Shown piece by piece: positions 11,389 to 21,737 of a stretch of DNA of 64,000 nucleotides. Each line of letters begins with the position of its first letter. The first letter of the stretch is position 1. The notes under the pieces are model-generated. The model was given only the letters and a program-made list of their open reading frames with translations, was not told the DNA's origin and made no database searches. The position numbers and the translations under genes were made by a program. The stretch is from Epiperipatus broadwayi (Eukaryota; Onychophora; Udeonychophora; Euonychophora; Peripatidae), in assembly GCA_028023455.1 (NCBI GenBank), contig JAQFVV010012510.1, positions 3,077,420 to 3,141,419 of the forward strand. The letters run 5' to 3'.

Positions 11389-11448
11389 AACAGCTGATGC
11401 GCGTTGTTTTGCACTAGGAAAAAGAAATCATGTGATTTATTATTTTCC
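11389..11448 (-). promoter_or_regulatory. Upstream block shared with receptor 2
   Basis: About 155-210 bases before the start codon lies a stretch that aligns with 53855-53909 upstream of receptor 2. Both begin AACAGCT on the plus strand and share CATGTGATTTA near the other end, with similar spacing. An E-box-like CAGCTG is present here. Such conservation in otherwise dissimilar flanks suggests a promoter element or a retained duplicate of the ancestral promoter. Function is inferred. Confidence 0.5.
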
Positions 11449-12330
11449 GTTTAACTCTACAGCAACTATATTTGTTTAAGAGCTGAAATAAATTACAATA
11501 TTTTATATATGCATAAAAAAATATATTAGAAAGAAATTTTCAATTCACCAACAAGGACGTAATCATACGTTATCTATAACAGTCAAATCCTCATATCATC
11601 CCATATCATTCTCTGTCCGCATTTTATTTTTTTATTTTTCTTATATAGTTACTTTCAATATATCAGTATGTAAAAGAATGTGTTTATTCGGAACTTTTTT
11701 TTTTATTATTATTATTATGTGGTGGTTTTTTTTCTTTTTAAAAATGTCTTAAAAGAATGTATATAAAAACGCATCACTATTTCTAAATTTATAAAGCCTA
11801 CTGTTTTCTTTTCACCTAAACTCAAATTTCAAAGCTGCCAATTGTTTTCTTTTTTTATCGTCACAAAATAAATTTTAAAAAAATTAAATTAAATAAGCAA
11901 TCTCATAACCTTATATATAATAGTAAACAAAAGATCTCGTATTACAGCGGTAACGCATTCATCTGCCATGACCAACAACTGTGCTTGAATGCAGGGTGCA
12001 AAATCTTGAATATTTTTCAGATTATAAGACTCTTTTTATGTAGATGGTTTATATCCAGACCATTCAATATTGTTTGGTAAATAGGTAAACTCGTTACTTT
12101 TGCCAGAGAATAAAACAAGATTGAAAGTTGTTTAAATCTTCATCACTTTACCTTTGACATCATAGTTAATAATACTATAACCCTCTCAATTCTTCAGTGA
12201 TGGGCTATTGAAGCTCTGTAGTGTGCGTATTTAGAGACTGTTTTACTTTTTCCAATTTTAATTAAATGAAATAGTTTTTTAGTAGTGTTGAAAAATCTGG
12301 AGAATTAGTACTTATTCAGTTGGTAAGAGA
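11449..12330. other. No gene seen
   Basis: AT-rich upstream flank of receptor 1 with short T and TTA runs. Apart from the tRNA-like patch at 11937-12006 nothing was recognised. Confidence 0.5.
11937..12006 (+). mobile_element. tRNA-like patch, decayed SINE candidate
   Basis: CAGCGGTAACGCATTCATCT followed by GCCATGACCAAC resembles the D-arm and anticodon arm of a tRNA. TGTGCTTGAATGCAGG is a poor box B. No clear tail or target duplication. Confidence 0.45.
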
Positions 12331-12337
12331 TGATGAT

Positions 12338-12342
12338 GATGA

Positions 12343-12424
<82 letters not shown>

Positions 12425-12480
12425 GCCACTGCTGCTGCTGTTGTTGTTATTATTGTTGTTGTTGTTGTTATTGTTAGCTT
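12338..12480. repeat. (TTA)n/(TTG)n trinucleotide repeat
   Basis: A long run of TTA units passes into TTG units and then a mixed CTG/TTG/TTA stretch. It creates chance open frames rich in Ile/Val on one strand and Asn on the other. Likely length-variable. Confidence 0.95.
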
Positions 12481-12880
12481 CCAGTTTGAAATAGCACATT
12501 AATATTCACCATCAATATTAGATGACTAGTTAGATTGGGTATGGCTGGATGCTGAAAACAATCTGAACTTACTTTGGAAACTTCATTTATCTAAAAATTT
12601 CTGCTTCTATTGCATGAATCATATACATGTAAGAAAATATCATAAATAACAATATTTAATAAATTTAATATGAAATAAATATTTTCAATTTACATAATTG
12701 TAATAAGTGTCAACTAATACTGCATCAATCTTAGGATGAGCATGGTTTTTTATTTATTTATATTATTAATTTAGTGTTCTGCAGTATTGATAGACTATCA
12801 GATTTCAGAGCTTAAGATCCTCAGATCGATTCCAATTCTAACCTGGCATTTGATTATTTATTTATTTGATGATTTGATAT

Positions 12881-13070
12881 CTTGTGGGAAGACATTAATC
12901 TTCACACATACACTATTAGATTAAATTTACATGTATTCATACATCAATAAGTCTTAAGCATAAGTGTAACACTTAGGTATAGAGATTTTTCTTTAATAAA
13001 CCAACCCTTATTGACAGTGCTTAAATTTAATCTAATAGCACATGTGTAAAGATTAATTCCCCCCCACAAG
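12881..13070. mobile_element. 190-bp hairpin element, family R
   Basis: The left end CTTGTGGGAAGACATTAATC and the right end (ATTAATTCCCCCCCACAAG) are inverted, and the match continues inward through CTTCACACAT and a TTAGATTAAATTT block. Relatives are at 14363-14575 and, as a short form, 48791-48909. No coding capacity. Confidence 0.75.
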
Positions 13071-13382
13071 ATTATAGTTAGATACATCTCTAAATTATTT
13101 ATTTATATATATTCAAACTACTTAATTCTAAGGAATAAACTCCTTTATGTTGTTTACCTTATAATCAATATAATATAATATAAATCTTTATTATATTATA
13201 GCAACAACTTATAAATACATCATATAATAATTATATATATATAAGCTTTTTTTTTTTGGTAATACTAAATTTTTTACCCTTTTCAATCTCTTACTAATAC
13301 CAACACATATTACATACATAGCAACATCTACCGACATTTCCTATAATTCATTATTTCTATCAATTTATTTATATATCTCCAT

Positions 13383-13790
13383 TTATATTACTTTCCATTC
13401 TTTAACCATTAGCCAATCATGCGTTAAATCAATTGACTTTTTGTAAATGTTCATACATGTATTTATATTATATTTTATATAATTTGTTTCATATATTTTC
13501 CTTCTATTTATTTCCTTTATATAATTTAATGGTCTTATGTTTTTAATACAATCTTTTTTTTTTCTTTCATATGTCATAGCATCAGCCGGGACGCGAACCC
13601 ACAACCGTCTGCAACCAACTACTTGCTTGCAAAGCCGCTGCGATGACCTCTCGGTTAACAACACTTGACTACAATCTATTTTATGTCCAAATTTTAAATA
13701 ATGAACATATAATGCAGATCATCCTTCCTTTCAATATCACTATTATGTTCTTTTTCCCTTTGTTCTAATTGTATTGATGTTTTGATATGT
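13383..13790 (-). pseudogene. Penelope-like GIY-YIG domain fragment, split by a SINE
   Basis: Read on the minus strand from the centre outward, it gives QTSIQLEQREKEHNS, then, after the SINE, DCIKNIRPLNYIKEINRRK and an end in EWKVI. This is the C-terminal endonuclease region of Penelope-like elements, with the QT..LE.R.KEH helix and the ERR/NRRKIYE motif. The SINE at 13555-13669 and several frame breaks make it inactive. The matching arm is at 13803-14071. Confidence 0.65.
13555..13669 (-). mobile_element. tRNA-derived SINE inside the Penelope arm
   Basis: Minus-strand copy with GTTAACCGAGAGGTCATCGC as box A region, GTGGGTTCGCGTCCCGGC as box B and an A-rich tail. Perfect 8-bp duplications TACAATCT lie at 13547-13554 and 13670-13677. 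The opposite arm of the inverted pair (near 13895) shows the empty site with a single AGATTGTA. It therefore inserted after the pair formed. It carries an extra middle block (TAGTTGGTTGCAGACGG) absent from the 29237 and 34522 copies. Confidence 0.93.
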
Positions 13791-13802
13791 AAAATGGTTT
13801 AC

Positions 13803-14071
13803 TATGGACAAACATCAAAACAATTAGAACAAAAGGCAAAAGAACATAATAGTGCTATTGAAAGAAGGATGTTCATTATTTAAAATTTTGGACATAAAAT
13901 AGATTGTATTAAAAACATAAAAACATTAAATTATATAAAGGAAATAAATAGAAGGAAAATATATGAAACAAATTATATAAAATATAATATAAATACATGT
14001 ATGAACATTTACAAAAAGTCAATTGATTTAACGAATGATTGGGTAATGGATAAAGAATGGAAAGTAATATA
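13803..14071 (+). pseudogene. Penelope-like GIY-YIG domain fragment, right arm
   Basis: The plus strand gives YYGQTSKQLEQKAKEHNS (the second half of a GIY-YIG motif and its following helix), a frame break at a TAA near 13890, then DCIKNIKTLNYIKEINRRK and an end in EWKVI with TAA at about 14071. It matches the minus-strand arm and ends where Penelope proteins usually end. No reverse transcriptase part is attached. Confidence 0.65.
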
Positions 14072-14362
14072 AAGGGTATATAAATAAATTGATAAAAATA
14101 ATGAATTATAGGAAATATCGGTAGATGTTGCTTTGTAGCTATGTAGTAATATATGTGTTTGTATTAGTAAGAGATATTGAAAAGGGTAAAAAATTTAGTA
14201 TTACTGAAAAAGGCTTTTATATATATAATTATTATGTGATGTATTTATAAGTTGTTGTTATAATATAATAAAGATTTATATTATATTTTATTGATATGCA
14301 AACTAATATAATTCAAAATGGCAGGTATTTATAAATGAAAAACTTTCTCTTCCCTATGGCAT

Positions 14363-14575
14363 ATAAACTAAATTTGTACAAATAATTTGTCAATTGAAAT
14401 ATCAGGCTCATTAATAAGTTCAAGACCTGATTTAAGAAGGATCAATAAGGATTGGATTATATAAGAATAAGCTTTAAGCATACGTGTTACACTTATACTT
14501 TTAAAACATTTATTGATGGGTAAATGCTTGTAAAATTTAATCACACATATGTGAAGATTAATTTCCTTCCACAAG
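14363..14575. mobile_element. Hairpin element, family R, second copy
   Basis: The right end TGAAGATTAATTTCCTTCCA followed by CAAG matches the right end of the element at 12881-13070, and an internal TTAAGCATACGTGTTACACT block matches it too. The left end is decayed. Together the two copies bracket the Penelope pair. Confidence 0.6.
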
Positions 14576-16079
14576 ATTACAATTATATACTCTAAATTAT
14601 TTATTTGATAATTTGATACTGATTGGGATTGTTTAATGGAGAGTATTTTATATATTTTATGAATTTATTGATTAGTATTTATATACTTTTGTGTTTATCA
14701 ACATCAATCATTTTAATATACCCTCCCCACAGTCCTTTTAATGCATACTAGTCTAGAGCCTTTTTTTTCTTCTACAATATGTTTTTATGATTTTATTTAT
14801 TCCCTTATATAAAAATATTTCAGCCATTTTTCAACTTTTGACAACCATATCCTTTATTTGGATTTCAAAATCCTTAATTTCTGATCCATCACTAATTCAT
14901 TTTCTCTTAAAATCTATCACACAATTTTGTTCTCTCAGCCATTTTATTCTCATTGGTAATGATCAAGTTATTAAACTCTGAAATTGTTGGACTAGTTTGC
15001 ATACCCTATGTTGTTTAACACGTGACATATTATTTAAATAGTTACGAATATATGTTTGTCTTTTCCCCCTGAAATCTCACTGCTCTTTTAGTACGAATAT
15101 AATCAAAACTTCCACATATTATTTGTGCTACTATTATCCTAATTTCAACTGATATTTGTAGAAATTCATATTTTTTAGAATTCAACATAAAACAACAAAA
15201 GTGTTGCTCAATCATGTAAATTTCTATTTAGCGTTTCATTTTTTAATTCTACTTCAAAGATTTTTGTAGAAAGTCTTAAATTCGATCTTGTAGTTTTAAA
15301 ATACATATATAGTATAAACAAAACTAGCAATCCCTCTAAATTTTATAATGTTAACTTCAGTTTTGTTTTATGACATATAAATATATGATGTAGTTTTAAG
15401 ATTAAAGTACTAAAATAAATTACATTAAGAACCGGAAGTGTCAGTGCCCTCTCTAGAGTTAAAAATATGCTGATACTTTTAGGGGCAAACATCTTACGAT
15501 CTCCCCAACAACATAGCATTCGATTATCTTTTCTACAAACAAGGCTCGCTTAGTTATATTGCCTGTTGCCTAATACCCGCAACTTGCCTTCAAAAAAAAC
15601 TTAAATACACACATGCGCACATACACACACATATAAACTTTTACTCAATGTAGTTTACTTATTTTAACTTATAGCTGTAACAAATGCTTTATAAGTAAAA
15701 CAAAGATTGTAAATAGGATCAAAAAGTATGAAAAAAGCTTAATAACGAGGGATAAAAAAGAATTTTGAAAAAGTAATGATTCAATCTTTAATAAGCATTT
15801 ATAATATTGTACAAAAAAAATTTTAAAAAGATCAAGTGAATGACCCACAAATATGAAAAGTAATCAACAGATCAGAGTTCTAAAAAAATTAATTGTAGCA
15901 TTGATTTCCATTTAACTAAGTTATCTACATGTTCAACAACTAAACTAATAATTTATCATAGTCAAAATTTTATTACATGACAATTATTTTTATACAAATT
16001 CATGTTGGTAATTATTTTATTAAATTATTATATATGTTTTTTGTTTATACTGAATGTTTCTTATATACTTATAAAGAGA
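14576..16079. other. No intact gene; possible Penelope remnant
   Basis: On the minus strand around 14750-14990, GTTATGGTTGTC-type sequence gives broken peptides such as TKLCDRF and IKDFEIQIKDM ahead of LYKGINKIIKT. Their spacing resembles the RLC...F.RGYP..I segment between the reverse transcriptase and endonuclease of Penelope-like elements. The match is weak. The rest is AT-rich with no recognised feature. Confidence 0.3.
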
Positions 16080-16815
16080 GGGATTTGAACTTAGAATTTT
16101 TCACTCTATAGTCATCCTCCACTCCATTTTAAGCCACCGATACACATGACTTCATGCATGCGACAAAGATACATGATTCCCGGAATATATGTATTTCATA
16201 CAGAACCAGCACGCATCAGTTGAGCCACATAATCTCTCACACATATATAAATCAGTGCTCGCTTTAAATTAAGATAGCAGTTACTTAAACTTTATTGAAT
16301 AGACTTCAATCTTCCTACTCTTCCAACTATTCAACCATCCATTTCAGTGAAAAACTGATGATGAAATGCTCAAAGCTTTTATTGAAATTGATATTTTAAT
16401 TACACCCATGTAGACATCACATTAGTCTATGGATACATAATAGTCCAGTAATATGTGGAATTATATTGATATAATATCTACATGGGTATGATTACAATAT
16501 TTAATCCAATAAGGATTTTGAGTATTCCAATGGCAATTTTTCAATGAAATGAATGATAGTTGGAAGGGTGAGAAGATTGAAGTCCGTCTAGTAAAGTTTA
16601 AGGAATTGCTATGTTAATCTAAACTGAACACTCATTTATATATGTGTAGTAGATTATAATCTGGCCCAACTGATGAACCCTGGTTCTGCGCAAAATACTT
16701 ATATTGGAGATCGTTTATCTTTTTCGCATGTATATGGTCATGGGTATCGGTTGCTTAAGATGGAGTGGAGATCGAATGTAGACTGAAAAATCCTAAGTTC
16801 AAATCCCTCTATTTA
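16080..16815. mobile_element. Diverged long palindrome of family P
   Basis: The left arm begins GAGAGGGATTTGAACTTAG and the right arm ends with its complement, CCTAAGTTCAAATCCCTCT. The latter is a good box B, preceded at about 16745 by GTATCGGTTGCTTAAG in the box-A position. Interior landmarks (CATCAGTTGAGCCA, CTTCAATCTTCC, ACCCATGTAGA) occur in both arms. The arms are more diverged than those at 1627-2595, so this is an older insertion of the same kind. Confidence 0.75.
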
Positions 16816-19800
16816 CTTAAATGTTTTTTATAGATTTTACAAATTCGTGGGCTCGAGTTAAATGTTGGCTTTCTACGTATATAAATAAAAACATAAATTA
16901 CCTACTACTATTAACTAGGTTTCTGTATCGTAATAAAGAAATTAATAATTTTTTCGTAAATAAATGAAGCTTTATAAGTAAGACATAAATTATAAATTAA
17001 TCGATTCAGAAAAAAAATAAGAATAATGCAAAATAATTGTTGTAATCAATAACATGTTGAAAACTTTCTATTACTAACGACTAATTTTATTCTTAGAAGT
17101 TCATAATAAAAATTATAAACAAAATTTTGCGATATAATTAATAGAATTAAAACTTCGTCTTCTATTTGTTTTTCTCTCGCTTAAAAATAATGTTGTTGTC
17201 TAGTCTATTAAAAGAATATGTATTAAAAGTAAATGATTGTCGTGAAACAAAAAAGACAAAATTAAAAGAAGGTTTAGAACGTTAATCAATTAATTAGCGT
17301 TATTATCCCCCCCCCCTTTTTTTTTTATCCTTGAAACAGAAAAATAATATTGTTGATAGTAATTTAAAAATTAATATTATGCTGTGATAATGGGGTTATT
17401 ATTACCGAAAACTTGAATGACGCGTAAAGTTAACGTTTCGTAATTCACGACAAACTATGTTTAGGCATTTAGTATTTATTAATTACATATATTGACTTCT
17501 CTGCTCGGAAGCAGGTATGAATATCAGAATCATGGAATAATACTTGATCACTGACAGTGATAGTTTTTCATTACTTTACACCATCTTAATTCAAAAATAT
17601 TGGAAGGAATGCCTTTTAATGGCACAAAGGACTTATTGAAGTTGATGAGGCTCTGAAACTCGTATGCTAGAACAAATTAATAGTGTGATAATTAATAGCA
17701 AACTGTCACGACGTTTAAATGTTATTGTTTGTTTTCATTTCTATATAAATTTTATTTTATTTTATTATACAGCTTAACTATTAACAAAATAAGCCAAATA
17801 TTATAAAGAGAGCTGTAGAGATTCCAATGAGCAGAGTAATTCGCTTTTAAGGGCGTTAGTAAGCAAGTCCTTTGTTAATGGCGTTAGTAAGTCCTTCTTT
17901 TCTGTCACTATATCTATAAATTTTATTGTCTTTAACATTGCAGCTCATGTTTTGTGTTTAATATATCTACATAGGTTAGAAGTTACTGAAGCAGATGAAT
18001 TTAATGGCTAAATGTTGTTCTAAATTTGTTGATGAGGTTCCTGTGAGATCATGACTAACTGACTTCATTTTTTGTTTGGATTTGAAAATTATTTTGAGCC
18101 TCATATGAAATCCATTTTTATATTATAATACTTTTATTATTTAAAGAGATTCTTGGTTCATCATTCAGAAAGAGGATTTTGATTTGAAATGAGTCCTAAG
18201 AGGTGAAGCTGAGTAATTAGTAAGAAATGTGATATATTTAATTCATCTTTTTATATATTTTGGTGAAGCAACTTCTCTTTTGGTATCAGATGAAGGATTC
18301 TGTGAAAGAACAGTCAGCCACTGAAAGGACTATATTTGGCTGTGTTAATAATATTTATCATGATAATATTTAATTAAACTGAACATCCAGAAGTTTAGAG
18401 TGTATACTTTTTCTTCAAACAGAGTACATGGTATTTATAACTTCAATAAGATTATTTTTAGAAATTATTTTAGGGCAAATCTTAGCTAAATGAAAAAATT
18501 AAAAAGAAATGAATAATTTACTGTTTGAAAGTCTATAAAAAGTTTCATTACCAGAAATGGAAAAACTGGAACCATGATTCATAAATTTTGATAGGGGAAT
18601 GAAGAAAACGATAGGCTTATTAAAAAATCCAAGATCTATTTCTGAATAGAACCAGATTATCTCAGTGCATTGTTCTGTTTCTATAAATTTTGATTTTTTT
18701 ACGTTCATTCAAAATTTTTTAAAAGAATGTTGTTTCATATTAATTTTAAATTTTTGAATAGTCTGCAACCCAAGTAGCTTCATTATCTTCAACTATTTCA
18801 TTCTTTATTTTGCATAAATTGTTCTTAAGTTCTCTGCCCAAGGTAAGTTCAAAAACTATTTAGAAGACTATAATAAAGCAATGATATTTTTATTGTGTAT
18901 TTTTATAATTTTGATTTTTAACCGATAGTTCAAGATGAAATTTGATTTTCATGCAGTTATTAGTTAATAACGAGATAAAATTTATTTCAGTCTATTATGG
19001 CAAACGATAAATATTCATATTTCAAAATGTTTCCCTATTCCCATAGGTCACTTTGCAAATAATTTACACTAGTCCATGAACTAATTATTATGTATGTTAG
19101 AGGCAGTAAATTATGATATGACACCTCTAAATAATTAAAAGTAATGCTAAAAAATATGAATAAAAATAAAAATTAATATTTTTGAAAAGAAAGAGAGGAG
19201 TGTAGTTGCAATAAAAAAATCTAGTTCCAGGCAAATAGAAGTTTTATTTTTTATTAGGATACCAATTTTATACTTTATTTTAGCAACATAATGTATGATA
19301 TTTAATACACTATACATGCACATATAAATTAAATAAATAAAACATAGTCTACAGTTATACAGCATGCATTTTCCGAACAGATAATCTGATCCAAGTCAAC
19401 TTTGTCAGCTTGAACTTTTTTTGTAAGATTTTTCTTTCAGATAAAAGGCCCACAGAGAACCCAGCTAATCATCCAGAATTGGTTGGTAAATGAGTATTCA
19501 GCTTTTCTCATCTAAAGAGTAGAATAAAGATGGAGATATTCTCAGCACTAGCTACAGCATATGGCAAGTCTACACATTATCATAGATTGAAATAGACTTT
19601 GATCAATTGTTTCTTAATAATTTTCTTTAAAAATATTTATTTATTACCAGTGATGACTTAATATTATTCAAATAAGATATCTTAATATAAGATAACTTTT
19701 CTAATATCTGGTGAAGAAATGTGTGAAAGAACAGGAAGTCACTGCAAAGAAGTAGACTTAAGTAAGTCAGTAACATTTCTAATGGTAATATTTCTCATTT

Positions 19801-19960
19801 GTGACACTTTTAAGTATTGTGTGGGCACTTTTTCTTTAAATAGAGTTACAGTTTCATTCGTAGAATATGTGAGAAATGAGATGCTGATTATACTTTTTCT
19901 AAAAAATATATATAAAAATATTCAAAAATGATTTATCATTCATAAGTACTCAAGTTGTCA
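16816..19960. other. No gene seen
   Basis: AT-rich sequence including a C run followed by a T run at about 17307-17327. Two stretches (about 18260-18330 and 19705-19760) share TGGTGAAG..., GTGAAAGAACAG and CACTG, a weak hint of an old duplication. Open frames at 18499-18708, 19147-19365 and 19719-19931 lack recognisable domains. Confidence 0.45.
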
Positions 19961-19968
19961 TTATAAAG

Positions 19969-21404
19969 CAGGGGTGGCCAAACTTTTAGATATTGGGGAT
20001 GACTTTTTGGTGAAAGTATGAGGGCAACTATGTTTTTTTCAGGGCTTCGAACCGAAAACCAGAAAAAAAATATTATTTTTGGTGGAACAAAAACCGGAAC
20101 AGAAAAAATAATGGTTCAAAGTCCTGTTTTTTTTAGAATGTACTTACAAATTGGTATTTTTTTATAAGGACTTTTTAGTTACTCAGAAATATTGGTACAA
20201 TTTTTAGAAGATATGAACTGATGATTTTTTTTCAATAAAATACAAACTGTTGAAGACATTTTATATGACTACTATTAAATTATCTTAGCTTCCTCTAGTG
20301 TTACAATTTGTCCATATCACTTTATAAAATATTTATTAATAGACTGTTCTTCATGAGGATACTTGCCTGTGGCTTTAACTCACTCTCAAACTGCTAATTT
20401 TTATGTTATTTTGCCAATTTTATGATCATTTTATCAAGAAAAATGTACCGTAACATCTGCCCTCTATAATTATTTTACAACTAAAAAATCAATAATGTTT
20501 AAATTTAAAGTTATAACAATGAGATAAGGCCTGCCTTCTAATGTGCTGATTGGTTGTTTTACATTCTTTACAAAAGGGAGTGCTTGGCAACAATTTTGAT
20601 AGTCCTAAGTTCTTTGTTTTGATTTTCAAAATGAAAATATATGTTTTAGAGTATTTTTTTACATATTATTATTTTCATAAAATATGTATGAAAATATAAT
20701 TTTAGAAGAATAGTTCAGATTTTAGTAAAAATTATTTACTTTTAGATCAAAGTAAATTGAGAAAAAAATCAATGACATAGGCTGCATTATAGGTTACAAA
20801 AAGTACATTTTATATTGTCCACTATAGATTATTTTTATCAATTATAAATAGAAATTTTTGGAAAATTTTTTTATTTATTTTAATAATCTGACAAATTATT
20901 AATTAGCTTTTTAGAAACTAAACTAAAATGAGTAATTTACCAATCAATAATTTAGAACTTTATTTCATTTGGCCAATAGATATGGTTAAATTACAATTAT
21001 TAAATTACTATACAAAGTGTTTTAAAAAGTTTATAACTTCCTTGTTTTAAAATCAGTTCATTAAAATCCTTGTTTCTCCAGGATAAGTTATTTTCATTTC
21101 TCCTTGGGAAAATGGCAATTAAATATTTCTAAGAATTTTAACTCTGGTGTTACACAAAAATAATTTAATTCTTTTCAGCTTCTTTCAATCTGAGTTTATT
21201 TTTGAGATCAACAATAACAACAGTAACTATTTTTAAATGAGAATAATTTTGAATTTTTCTTTTTTTATTTTTTATTATTTTTTATATTTAAATCCACTCT
21301 GAATTTATCACTATGATTTATCAATGCTCCTGTCAGCTTTGCAGTTGACTTCCAGAGATCTTGTGGTCGATCGAATGACCACCATCAATATCTTGGCCCC
21401 CCTG
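19969..21404. mobile_element. hAT-type DNA transposon, non-autonomous
   Basis: The left end reads CAGGGGTGGCCAAACTT and the right end, reversed, CAGGGGGGCCAAGATATTG; both later contain GATATTG. A perfect 8-bp duplication TTATAAAG lies at 19961-19968 and 21405-21412. CAGGG-type ends with an 8-bp duplication are the hallmark of hAT elements. The 1436-bp interior has no transposase frame, so it would depend on an enzyme made elsewhere. It contains a copy of the TTAA family (about 20440-21000). Confidence 0.88.
20440..21000 (+). mobile_element. Old copy of the TTAA family inside the hAT element
   Basis: GTAACATCTGCCCTCTATAA, TTTTACAACTAAAAAATCAA and GATTGGTTGTTTT align in order with the copy at 43416-44072. 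Later blocks (ATTTTAGTAAAAATTATTTA, TTTGGCCAATAGAT) do too. The ends are decayed and no TTAA pair can be assigned. Confidence 0.6.
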
Positions 21405-21556
21405 TTATAAAGATTATATAATTAAACATAGATACATAAACATATAAATAAACCATTGTCTCAAGACTTATCGGTGTGTAATGTTAATGTCTTTCTTATT
21501 ACTCTTGAAAGCTTCATTATGGTATTAACCATGCATTAAAAAATAAAAAATAACCA

Positions 21557-21737
21557 TTTCTTTACCACAATTGGAGTTTTTAGATTTAGTTTGAAATAAA
21601 AGCATTGGGGGAGGCAGAAATTAATTAAGTCAATTTCTTGTTATAAAAAATAGAGATTGACTTAATTAATTTCTGGATCACCTCATGCTTTTATTTAAAG
21701 TTAAATCTAAAAACCTCAATTGTGGTTGAAGAAACAA
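21557..21737. repeat. 180-bp hairpin repeat
   Basis: TACCACAATTGGAGTTTTTA and its complement TAAAAACCTCAATTGTGGT form the outer stem; AATTAATTAAGTCAAT lies next to a loop near 21650. The arms are about 85 bp with few mismatches. MITE-like, no coding capacity. Confidence 0.8.

Larger units (their letters stand above)
13163..14294. mobile_element. Head-to-head inverted pair of Penelope-like 3' ends
   Basis: Left arm 13163-13790 and right arm 13800-14294 are inverted copies. Apart from a SINE in the left arm they match along nearly their whole length, including the outer ends (ATTATATATATATAAGC and complement). Each arm, read outward from the centre, encodes the end of a Penelope-like protein. 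Such inverted arrangements are known for Penelope-like elements. Confidence 0.75.

Noticed and set aside
12305-12502. Poly-Asn and poly-Ile/Val frames on opposite strands
   Set aside because: Pure translation of the TTA/TTG microsatellite.
16816-19968. Similar stretches near 18260 and 19705 as a duplicated gene
   Set aside because: Only short words match and no frame is shared; too weak to call.
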